NCBI GenBank assembly: GCA_050084515.1
Contig: CM114271.1
Span: 43,648,001-43,712,000, forward strand
From: Blasia pusilla
Lineage: Eukaryota; Marchantiophyta; Marchantiopsida; Blasiales
Reading direction: 5' to 3'
DNA: 64,000 bases
A program made the translations under genes and the position numbers. The notes below the pieces were generated by a model. The model searched no databases. It was not told the origin of the DNA and worked only from the letters and a program-made list of their open reading frames with translations. This document shows, in pieces, positions 51,301-61,114 of this stretch. The number at the start of each line of letters is the position of its first letter. Position 1 is the first letter of the stretch.

Positions 51301-52973
51301 CCAAGCAAACTGAGTAGAACCTTCATCAGAGCTATAAGAGCAATTGATTGTCCAAAATTCTTCAGGAATATGTGCTTGAACTTGCCAATAGCGCTCCACC
51401 ACAAAACCCAACGTTGGAAACTGATCGAGAGAATGAAAAGAAAGTTTAATGAAACTGGTGGTGACGCTCAACGAAAAAACGAAACGCTATGATACAACGC
51501 TTTGAAATCAATCCAGGTGGGGATATCAGCGCTCTAAACCCAGGTGTAAGAACTGCAAATGAACTCGGCCTCCATAAACCTCTTGAAGTAAACGTAGATG
51601 AATAACAGAGATGTCACCCAAGGAAATCAAATTCTTCTTTCTTCTTTAAGAGAGAAACTTAAAATGGAAAGCATAGACAGACCTGGCATGGACCGTAACT
51701 GAGTACCATATTCCTCTCTTCATCACCAAAAGGAAACATGAAGGAATCTTGCAGCAGCATGGTCTGGAAGCGAGTGAAAGATGCACCGATACGAAGGTCG
51801 ATTTCCTGTATGAATAGTGAACATCTGGTGAATCTCAAGAAATCCAGCAGCGCAACTCCAGCCGTGGTGAGAAGCTAATGCCTACATCACATTTGAGGGA
51901 TCTGTCAAAAAAATTTCAAATAAATTCACACTTACCTGGCGTGCATCTACAGCATCTGCATACAGTTGATTAGGGCGTCCGAGATGCTCAGCTGCATGAT
52001 GTATATCCCTGAGAGATCGAAAAAAAATTACTGCCATATCAAAGTTTCATCCATGAAACCAGACATTTATTACTGTGCATGCCACCTTCCTAATGCTTCT
52101 TAATCTGAGATGTTGGTTGGATTCAGCTGTGCCACCGATGTAAACAGCTACATTTCAGGAGCCTTCCTTAGGCTACAGGAACAGCTTCTTCCACCTATTC
52201 ATCACTAGGACACGGATATTAGCTAATCAGGTAGCGTGATGCAGGAATTGTCACTAATTATCTTACGTGGACACAGCAGAATGTTGCGCTGGTTGAGTTT
52301 TCTTTACTAAAAAAAAAACTGCGCAAATGCTTTGCTTAATCACCACTTTCATGCTCACATTCACGGTGATTACCTTTCAATTAGAGCAGAGAAGTGGGCT
52401 CGCCAAATATCTAAGCGGGGATTACTGGCCCGACACACCTCCACAACTTCGTAAGCAATATTCTCCCCCTCCCGATCGCAATCCAGCCAAAGCACCAGCT
52501 TCTGACATTGTCTGGCTTCCTCTTGCAAGGTCCTCTGCAAAGCCAATTTATCCTGCAATTCCCTTTTTCATTTTTCACGTTGCCACAAAAGTAGAATATG
52601 TAATTGAAGGAAGGCATCAACGCAGCTAATTACACTTCATCAACTACGTATAAATTAAGACATCAGATCATGCGTACGAGAAGGGCCCTACTTCCGGGAC
52701 TCGCTTCCGTACTGGTGCTTGATAGAGAATTGCAGGATCACAGGAACTCCATTTACGATACTGCTCCTCAAACTCAAGCTCCATCAAATGACCGCTGACT
52801 GATGTCATCAACATCAGACATTGCTGACCATTCAAATTATATGAGAATTCAAAAATCTTGTTGTAAGGGGAGCGTCCCTCTCGCACCCGAACATTGTTAT
52901 GAGATAGAATCCCTGCAACAGCCTTTGCGACTGAGGGCTTCTCTGCAACATTTAGGACGCGCATAATAGCCAT
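39380..52973 (-). CDS. TOP3A: DNA topoisomerase 3-alpha (24 exons)
   Basis: Type IA topoisomerase, partner of RecQ helicase/RMI1 in dissolving recombination intermediates. Exons (minus): 52973-52692, 52552-52374, 52008-51936, 51805-51683, 51420-51299, 50677-50605, 50377-50261, 49390-49307, 49028-48849, 48581-48453, 48168-48094, 47802-47713, 47352-47248, 47144-47110, 44512-44383, 43882-43830, 43155-43056, 42600-42562, 42211-42133, 41226-41155, 40699-40625, 40454-40272, 40012-39892, 39695-39380. Phases agree throughout and give 944 residues (Arabidopsis is about 926). Toprim starts [12 protein letters not shown] and has DCDREGEN (Asp118, Asp120). The catalytic Tyr is Tyr336 in [11 protein letters not shown]. 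The C-terminus has [13 protein letters not shown] plus later Cys pairs, a CCHC knuckle ([14 protein letters not shown]), a GRF zinc finger ([17 protein letters not shown]) and a last knuckle ([14 protein letters not shown]). ATG at 52,964 is an alternative start. Confidence 0.94.
41693..41971 (+). repeat. Possible small solo LTR in a TOP3A intron
   Basis: A 279-bp stretch from TGTTGTGA to TTCTAACA, in the intron between exons 19 and 20, has copia-like ends and a CT-rich TTTATTC/AATCTTCAATC interior. No target duplication was found, so this is weak. Confidence 0.3.
45525..47045. repeat. Tandem ~0.7-kb duplication in the large TOP3A intron
   Basis: 45,525-46,205 and 46,335-47,045 align base for base over most of their length, sharing for example GAGAAGGAAGAGGAGATTGA, GAGTCACATCATGGTAGGG and GGAGATACTTCTGCTGGTCA. 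The second unit ends about 65 bases from exon 14 (47,110). The unit's origin is unknown; I found no intact reading frame. It accounts for most of the 2.6-kb intron. Confidence 0.85.
50888..51238 (+). repeat. Relative of the copia LTR in a TOP3A intron
   Basis: AGATAAATACGTTTTAGATA, then GGAACTAACTGACGCTGCTACTC and a CACTTGCCAAGTG-rich middle, follow the layout of the copia LTR at 19,182-19,547. TTAGCAACCATCCAGCCTAG matches the LTR's second half. The LTR ends are not intact. It lies between exons 5 and 6. Confidence 0.55.
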
Positions 52974-53675
52974 CCCTCATCCCTGCTCAAATGTCTACAA
53001 GCAATAAGAATTTGAATTTCCTGTACAATCACTCATCTGGAGCCCTTCTGATAATTCAAAATACGCCGGAGGAGTTAAATTGGCAGCAAGTCCATCTAAC
53101 TATCCTCACCGATTATCTCTCTCTATCTCCCTCTCTCTCTCACGGAACTTTCCTCCCCGTCTTCCTCCAGCAAGGGCACGAGGCCTATTGTCGCAAAGCG
53201 AAGCTACGACAGCCGCATTCCGACTGCCTCGAAACTTGAGATCTCGTCTATCCTCTTCCATCGGAGATAAAGTGAGCATACGAATTTCGAGCTCTCGCTG
53301 AAGCTAACTCGCATCCAGAACGGCCCATTACAACCGTCTTATCTTTTCGTATCCTCACTTCAAAATTCTAAACAATTGAAACTCTGTGCGCCCCGCGTAT
53401 CCGCACACGAGTTTCTGGCTCTCGCTCAAGCTGACTCGTAGTCAGAATGGTTCATTACACTCGTCTTCTCTGTTCGTATCGCCACTTCAAAATTCCAAGC
53501 AATTGAAACGCTGACAGCACCGCGAATCCGACACAACGTGCATCTTGGGCGTCCAACCTCTACGGCGAATGCAAAGATGTGCTCGCGTCAGCTCCCGCTG
53601 TTAGCGGGCGGGAGGTGCTTTGGCTCACGGAAGGCGGGAGAACATGAAAAGTGATGCTGAAACTAAGTATGCCTA
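52974..53675. other. TOP3A 5' flank
   Basis: Expected promoter and leader of TOP3A. A CT-rich microsatellite (TCTCTCTATCTCCCTCTCTC) lies at about 53,110-53,142. Two similar segments near 53,275-53,375 and 53,400-53,500 share TTCGTATC.TCACTTCAAAATTC, an imperfect tandem repeat. No gene seen. Confidence 0.5.
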
Positions 53676-54206
53676 CTAGTACTACGATGTGCGTTGCACC
53701 GGGCCCGATATGCAATAATATATTAAGACTACTAATGAGTGTGAACATGGGTGGGGTTGGGGTACTAAGAGGAAACAAATCCATACCTCCATATGGTGCT
53801 TATGCTTGCAAGATGTCAAAGAAAGGGTTAACTGAGTTTTTTTTTTACAAAATTACATGTGATTACATTTGGTTTGTTAAACGACCCATCATTACCCAAC
53901 ATAATTTTAATGGCATTCCGATTACATACTCTAGATAATGTAACATATAGTTGACCGTGGAAAAAGACATGTGTTATGTGTTGGTAAGTATAAGCCTACA
54001 TTTCGTAAAGTTTGGCCTTGTGACTTATTAATAGTCATGGCAAAGGCGAGGCGAATAGGGAATTGGAATCTCCTCAAATTGAATGGTAACCCAGAATCAC
54101 TTGCAATCAAGGGGATACGGGAAATAAAAATCCTAGCGCCAATGTTTTTCCCAGTTATTTTTCTACATCTATAATTGACCATATCAAGCCACGCACAACC
54201 ACTCAA
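53676..54206 (-). pseudogene. Helitron Rep/helicase C-terminal fragment with Helitron 3' terminus
   Basis: The minus frame from 54,206 encodes a PIF1-type helicase end: RIPLIASDSGLPFNLRRFQFP, then PIRLAFAMTINKSQGQTL and NVGLYLP. The next block (HGQLYVTLSRV) is reached only by a frame change. Downstream on minus a GC-rich stem-like element (CGGGCCCGGTGCAACGCAC) is followed after about ten bases by CTAG, then T, which is the Helitron 3' end pattern, at 53,676. The upstream helicase and Rep are absent, so this is a 5'-truncated copy lying 0.7 kb from the TOP3A start. Confidence 0.82.
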
Positions 54207-54717
54207 GTTCAGTTTGCTTGTCCTCTCAACCCATTCATGGAGCTACTCAAATGTTGCTCCATGGAACTTTGTCATCGCCTTATGTTAATCTACTACCAAC
54301 AAAAATAAGCAGAAAATAGGTAATGTTTCCGCGGCTTCTCCTATGACCTTCCAAATGAATATGCAAAAAACTAAAAAAACACTCAAAGGGGCTCTTCCTT
54401 GAGGCAACGGAATTGCCTCAAGGAAGGTCCCACTTGTGCCTATCTAGCTTTCTCATGTAGAATCAAGGTAAAAATGGCTCATACAACTAATCCCACTCTC
54501 AAATCTACATATAATTATAAAAAATGCATGATGGATTTGATAAGTATGTTTAGATTCGAGATTCAAATCTACATATAATTATAAAAAAATACATTATGCA
54601 TAATACATGGCATAAGATGACCATTTACTCAGTGAACATATCACATGCATGAAATTGGAAAAGTAGAGGAACGCTAATCCCAATTAGCCAAAAATATAAT
54701 CGACCTCATTTGATTTT
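54207..54717. other. AT-rich DNA with one perfect hairpin
   Basis: No gene seen. The hairpin at 54,394-54,426 is listed separately. ATCTACATATAATTATAAAAAA occurs twice near 54,503-54,590. Confidence 0.5.
54394..54426. repeat. Perfect 14-bp inverted repeat (hairpin)
   Basis: CTTCCTTGAGGCAA, a 5-base loop CGGAA, then the exact reverse complement TTGCCTCAAGGAAG. No T-run or gene end is near, so it is not an obvious terminator; a transposon foot or chance palindrome is possible. Confidence 0.85.
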
Positions 54718-56553
54718 TCGTGCTCATATACATCGCTACACAACCTACATCGCTGATCTCATCTACACACCACACAACACCAATCTTCCCAACACACGGG
54801 TCGATCTATCCATAAAAAATACACTTACACATATATATCAAGACCACACAATAAAATTAGAGTAAAAATTGCTCACCCAATATGGTGTCGAGAGCTTTTC
54901 TTTGAGTAAGGAAGAACCTTCTAGTTACGACACACGTTGATGCAAGATGAACTCTCTAAGAAGTTCTCCTTTGCAATATATAATTACTATATAAACTATC
55001 CATTCTCTCATGTCAAGAATCACGTACGGTAGTGCTGAGACGATCACTTCTTCCTAACATCTAACCCCAAAATTCCTAACTATGAAGTCCTTGTAAATTA
55101 CTTTACGTTTGTACACAAGAAAAATGACACAACTAGTATTTAACCCTATTCGAGCGCGCTATTAACATCCATAGATCGTTATATGAGGATGTACAAAGTG
55201 CAATCCCACATCCTTCCGTACGTGACAATAAGAAGTATCACTGGAATTGGAGATTGCATTATTTGGTTTATGAAATGCTTATCCAAAGTGGTAGACTAGA
55301 TAACGAGTAAACCAATGTCTATCTAAAAAGAGAATCTTAACGTGGTATGGATTGAGAAAAGGAAAATCGTATATAATTCGTGCTCCATCCCTATCCATGA
55401 TTGACGGACATTCTCTATTCTCCTCAAGAATCGGTTTTGGCGCAGTTGCTCCCCCAAGATGGGTACTCCACTCTCATTGGAAAAATAACAAGCCAAAAAC
55501 CATCCACTATCCCTAGTATGACAAGGACTCTCCTAAGATGACAAATCTCTCCAAATAACCATCTCCACACATATTAGACTCTCGAAACTCTTGAAGAATA
55601 GATCTTAGCCAAATCACTCTCCCACTAAGGGTAATCCAGTCTCATAGGAAGAGCAAGCAAACCCAATTTCATCCACTCAAGAGTAACAAGGGAGATTTAA
55701 GAAATTAAGTCGAAGATGATGAACCCTTGAAAGTCCCTCACAAGGGATCCACAAAAATACAAAATAGGACTAATATTATCTTGTGCCACATGGCTTCCTC
55801 TCAAGGCTTAGCCAATCCCATTTGATACAAGTATATTACATGCTATCTCTTCCAAAATATCCTCATTAACTCACTTCATATCCTTCAAATTACCCCAACT
55901 ACCTTAGCATCCAACCAAGATTACTTTAATTTTATTTTCATTAATACACCAATTCACTACTTTACTTTTATACTCTCATACTTACTTACCGCACATAAGA
56001 AATACCATAAAGAGGTTTAAACATGTAAAATTTATTTTCCTAAGCTAATTTACTTAATACGTATAAAATTCTCTCTAATATTAATAAGATAGAAGTTTAT
56101 ACAATGGATAATTTTACTATATGACAACGGCCTAAAACTCCACTCTTGAATCTACATCCGCATATCGACCCAAATCCAGACGCTAGCATCCTAGTTCCTA
56201 CACACACAGCCAAGAGAGATGCTCTTAAGGCTCAACATGAGAAAGATGACTTGGGAAAGCCATCTCTCCATCTCTTATATCCTTGGGAAGAGGAAAAAGG
56301 CTTTTTCTCCAAAAATAGCCATCCCAACAATAACCTACATGCATAAGTTACCGGATCACCGTCGACTCGGTCAATGGGTCACCTAACTGACTAAGACCAA
56401 AATAGGAAAATCGCCATAAATTTCGTTCTTGACGCAAAAGACAGGTTGCCAACCTCCTCCGACATCTCACGACGAAGTTACATCCAAACAACCTTCTGAC
56501 TCTCTATATCGTCGACACGATAGAACTCTACCTACGTCTAACTAAGATGAGAC
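54718..56553 (-). repeat. LTR family X, minus copy, split by a ~1.2-kb insertion
   Basis: On minus, from 56,553 (TGTCTCATCTTA) to about 56,130, and again from about 54,885 to 54,718 (ending ATGAGCACGA), it matches the plus copy at 58,037-58,629. The DNA between 54,885 and 56,130 is absent from the plus copy and is an insertion I cannot classify. The LTR start and end resemble those of the DNMT-gypsy LTR (TGTCAC.TCTT; GATGTATATGAGCACGA). Confidence 0.62.
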
Positions 56554-58036
56554 AGATCACTTAAGTCCAATGAGGTTGGGTTTAGGGATAACCCTAAACT
56601 TAAAAATAGATTTGACACAATTACTAATGGTTGATGGAATGTAAATGGATGATGTGGAGAGTTTTAGCTTAATATATCAAAGTCCATTCATATGCTTGTT
56701 AGAAAGAAATAGACATGCATTGTTGATAGTAATGATAAAGAGATCTAGAAGACTACAAAAAGGACAAGTTAACTAATCTGAACGTAATGATAAGTGAATG
56801 TTTTGAGGAAATATTCAATGATATTCGTAAGTGGCTACATAATTATGCTATGAAAGGACTAAAATCATTAATTTTATATCTCAACATATAACTTAATTCT
56901 TTGTGATTCTTGGGGTTGCATCAATTAAAAATCTTTTTTTTTGCTAGACTAAAAAAATATTTCTAAATGTGTATGAATGGCTTCCATTCCATGTTCAAAC
57001 AAGAATAAATTGACTTGGCTCTAACCTAGAATTACTTGATAAAGGGAGATTTCTTGTATTATTGAGGGTAGAATATATAAGTGCTCTTCTCTTATATATT
57101 ACATACATTCTATTATGCTGTGTAGATTTGATTTCTTCTTTAATCATAGCATGTATACCCATTCCTTCATATCCATCATCTTCATACGCACATTAAGGAA
57201 TATGGATATGCTCTTCATAAATATGCTCCATATGGATACAATTAGATATAATTAGAAGAGAAGGGTTAGGAACTCCAAGACTTAGCCATAATGTTGTTAA
57301 GAATCTATCGTGGGAAGAAAATTGGTAGAATACAAGGATTTATGACGATATAAGAGCCCTCTCTCAAACTTACACGTGAAGGTAGACAAGATCAGTAATT
57401 GTATCTGTAGAGAGAATGCTAAAAATAAAATTTCCCCTCTAACATGTCATAAAAATGCTTGAATAATGTTTGAACAAACAAATCGATATGAGAACTTAGA
57501 GAACAAATTTCTCAAAAGAATTCCTAAATTTGTGGGTATTGGCTCCAAGAATCAAGGGCTCATATGCACTACAAGGGACTGAGGATTCCTTGAGGCTTGA
57601 GTGAATTTTTTTTCCTTTCTAAGGATGGCTAATTTTTTAGTCCATTGTTACTTCCTATTTGTAAGTCCATTTGGTGCGACTCGATTGTGAGTCATTTTTT
57701 GTTTACAAGTCTGGACAACCATTTTGCCATTGCGATTTGTATCGCGTTTGCAACTGACTAGCAATTTATGGCTTCATTTATGTCTACAAGGGGCTCGCAT
57801 TGGAGTCTCAAGAGACTCAAAACTTGCAAGTCTCAGAACTTGTAAACCAACATTTGCGAGTACTTACACCAAATTCTTGGCCATAATTTCACCTTTTGCC
57901 TCCAAATTGCTCCATTTTCAATTTTTACTTGTAACTTTCTAAGACTTCACTCTTCACTTTGCAACTAATTCTCTTCATAGCGTAGATAAGTCTTGAAATT
58001 TTTTGGGGGGGATTTTTTTTATGTTGAGGGTTACTA
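56554..58036. other. AT-rich DNA between inverted LTR X copies
   Basis: About 1.5 kb without recognisable gene or repeat boundaries. Possible decayed internal sequence of a retroelement, but no coding motif is seen. Confidence 0.5.
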
Positions 58037-58629
58037 AGATGTCACATCTTACTCAGCCGATTGGTAGAATTCTATCACATCGATGACATAGAGGGTCAAT
58101 AATATTTATGGGTGTAACTTCGTCTTAAGATGTCGGATGAGGTTAGCGATAGGTCCATTGTGTCGGGAATATCGTTTTGGGCGATGTCCCTTCTTTGCAA
58201 TTCCTAGCAAAGTGACCTGTTGATTGAGTCAATGCTCACTCGATAACATGTGCATGAAGGCTATTTTTTGGAGGATATTTTTGGGGGAAGAACCTTTTGG
58301 CTCTTCCCAAGGCTATAAGAGAGGGAGAAATGGCTTTCCGAAGCCATCTTCCTTATGTTGGGCCTAAGGAGCACCTCTTTTGCTTTGTGTGTAGTAGGAA
58401 CTAGGGTCCTAGCGTCAGATTCCCTCATTGCGGAGGATGGATGTGGCTCGACATGCCGATATAGATTCTATAGTGGAGTTGGCCGTGTGAGCCATTTTTA
58501 ATTTGATTTTGTTATGTGGTCTTGATGTATATGTGTGAGTATATTTTGGTTATGAGTGCATTAACCAGTGTGTTGGGACGATCGGTGTTGTGTGATGTAG
58601 ATGTAACCAACAATGTGAATTGTGTACGA
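58037..58629 (+). repeat. LTR family X, plus copy (~593 bp)
   Basis: It starts TGTCACATCTTAC and ends near GTGTACGA, and aligns with the reverse complement of both halves of the 54,718-56,553 copy. The two copies are inverted, so they are not the two LTRs of one element. Probably solo LTRs. Exact ends are uncertain. Confidence 0.62.
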
Positions 58630-59771
58630 AAAAGATGAGTGAAATTCATTGTATCAATTTTTTCTTTCTAAAATTCTTGAAGTGAAGGAGGAACAAAAAA
58701 TTGGAAGGAGCCAAATACCCCTTGAAATATGTGTTATAGACCCAAAAAAGGGCCAAGCGTAATAAAAGAGTACAAAAAACAACTTGATTGCGAGTGCAAA
58801 AAACCACTACCTTGTGGGTCCACAATGACTACTTAGACTTCCAAGTTTGTGACAAATTTTCTATTCAAATTTTGCAACTATAGAAACTTACAAGTTAGAT
58901 GCTTTTCACAAGCAAGCTACGAGTTTCTTGTGGTTATCTTGCGAGTCGTTGAGATTTTCTCATGAGTGTAATAAAATGGAACTTTAGAGTTGCAAAATGT
59001 ATGTCCAATTCTTTATTGTGTGAGTCCTTATCATCATCATCATACTATGAAATTAGTATGATGATGATGATGATGGGTGCCTGATATGCATAGAAAGAAC
59101 ACACGAATGGAATAAGATTCCTCAATTGCCATTCAAAATTACGTAATATAGACTTGAGTTTCCAAATTGAGTCTATAATTTTTTTTCTTGTACAATGCCC
59201 TAGTCAAATGGATGGAAATGAAAAGACCCCGTGAAAGGATTAGATATTCTTGGCAGGATATTCTTGATGAAAGAAATTTGACTTGGAAATGTTTTTGGTT
59301 AGATATTTTTGGCAAGACCAAAAAATGAATAGCTATAATGTGAAGCCATTGGACACACGTTGAATTTCTAGACATTCAAGTGAAAAAAAACGATGTTAAA
59401 CAGTAAAAATGGATTTCCTATTGAATATTAATGACAATGAAATTCTAAATATTTACACATTTAAATATTTTCAAATATGGAAAAGTAATAATAAGAGGGA
59501 GAACTTCGGAATATTATGTGAAGATCTTTAATGATTGAGGTAAAAGCAAATGCCTCTTTCCCAACCCCCATCTCACCCTCTACACATAAAATCGACTAAG
59601 GCTTTGAAGAAAAAAAATTGCACCATTATTCTCCTATTTCCTTAATTTGATACAAAAAATCAAAATAAAATAATCATTCATAAAATTATTTTAACTTAGC
59701 ATAAGATAAAATTAAGAGGATATTAAAATTATAAATAGACTTAACTTGGTGTTCATATAAATAGACTACAA
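58630..59771. other. AT-rich intergenic DNA
   Basis: No gene seen. It contains the ATC/GAT hairpin at 59,029-59,074. Confidence 0.5.
59029..59074. repeat. Palindromic ATC/GAT microsatellite
   Basis: (ATC)n followed by ATACTA, a short TGAAAT loop, then TAGTAT and (GAT)n, so that the two arms are exact reverse complements over at least 17 bases. Confidence 0.88.
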
Positions 59772-60336
59772 GTAATAGCACAATCATGGTTTAGTAGGTT
59801 TTGGATTTTTAATATGTAAAAGACTTCATTTTCTAATAAGGAAAGTCAAAAATTTATACAACTAGTTCGTGCTCCGCAAAGGTGAATGAAAATGAATTCG
59901 AATTTCAAAAGATGTTAGAAGGGAAAACGACACAAGTCAATCTATTAGAGGTCAAAAAAGATAGGTGTCAATAAGAGGGATGACATCTCACATAAAAGCT
60001 CTTCCATAATAATATAGATTTCATAATTTGAGATGAAAAAAACTTTAGAAAACTAAAAGAATAAATTGAGATAAATTTTCAAAAAAAACCCAACCCCTCC
60101 CTAAAATAACTCAACTCATCTTATTTTTAAAATATGAAAAAAGAAAAATCTAATCCTCGGAGGACTATTAAATTTAGAAACAAAGAGCACCGTCACTCTC
60201 CTCCCCTCTCCTGTCCCTTTCACCGGTGTCAACCACCCGCCCCCTCCTCCCCTCCCTCAATTTTAATAGAAAATGATGTCTCTTAAAATCGTATTAAAAC
60301 TCCAAAACCTACTAAACCATGCTATTATTTGTAATA
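59772..60336. mobile_element. MITE-like element with ~70-bp inverted repeats
   Basis: The left arm (59,772-59,840) and the reverse complement of the right arm (60,260-60,336) share CATGGTTTAGTAGGTTTTGG, TTTTAATA and CATTTTCTA. The ~420-base centre is AT-rich with no reading frame. This is the shape of a non-autonomous DNA transposon. I could not settle the target duplication or superfamily. Confidence 0.58.
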
Positions 60337-60348
60337 GCTCTCTTTTTG

Positions 60349-60467
60349 TGATGCGGTCATACCAGGGCTACTACACCAGATCCCATCAGAACTCTGCAGT
60401 TAAGCGCCCTTGGGCCGGAATAGTACTGGGATGGGTGACCTCCCGGGAAGTCCCGGTGCTGCATCCA
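60349..60467 (+). rRNA. 5S rRNA: 5S ribosomal RNA gene (single copy)
   Basis: 119 bases match plant 5S rRNA throughout: ATGCGGTCATACCAG at the start, GATCCCATCAGAACTC, AGTTAAGCGCCCTTGGGC, the internal control region around TAGTACTGGGATGGGTGACC, and TCCCGGGAAGTCCCGGTGC at the end. The 3' terminus pairs with the 5' terminus (GGATGC.../...GCATCC type). A short T-run (CTTCCTTTTG) follows within 15 bases, which would stop RNA polymerase III. It is not in a tandem array here. It could be a functional dispersed gene, a pseudogene, or the 5S part of a Cassandra-type TRIM LTR. Confidence 0.9.
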
Positions 60468-61114
60468 ACCTCTTCCTTTTGAATGCCCCCTTCTTCCTTT
60501 TCTGGTCGTGTTGTGGCCTTCAGGTTTTGACTCTTTGAGTCCCCCTCTTTTGTACTTCCGATGGGTTTTCCATCACTCGTTTTTATCGAAGTGCATCTTT
60601 GCCTTCCTTTTTGAATGAGATTTTATTAGAGGTGGGTAAAGCCTGTAAGGTACACGGACCACCGAGAGGTACGATTTCTCTGAGGCTTACACGTTGCGGT
60701 CAACCCCACAGCCGTACGTACGTATTTTGGAGGATTTGACAGTCTTTTGTAGTCCCCCCACTATTCAACACGGTGTGCTTAGCACTAGAGATCTACGCCT
60801 AGGCACATGTCGCAAAGTGCAGACTAGTATCGCAAGTGTTGTGAATGTTGTTTCCGTGCAGTCTGGGACGCCAGCAGAATTTCACACGACGGCATTCTCC
60901 ACCGGATCAAACAGGTCATTCTTGTTCCAGATGTAGATATTTATTCACGCGGTTTCACTTGTAGGCGCCTGCCCTCTCTATGCGCAAGAGGAATTGGAAG
61001 CGTTGAATCTCGCATGCGACGATCTTGGTGGCGTGCGGATCCGTGGAGGATGATTTGCCGCACTCGACCTGTGTAGAAGCAGCATGTGGATTGCTTAGAA
61101 TTGCACGTCGAGGG
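60468..61114. other. 5S 3' flank and upstream region of the Rossmann-fold gene
   Basis: No gene seen. The frame containing the downstream ATG is open from 61,025, so translation could start there (30 residues longer), but that extension has no family support. Confidence 0.5.

Noticed and set aside
58037-58629. LTR X copies as the two LTRs of one element
   Set aside because: They are in opposite orientation, so they cannot flank a single normal retrotransposon.
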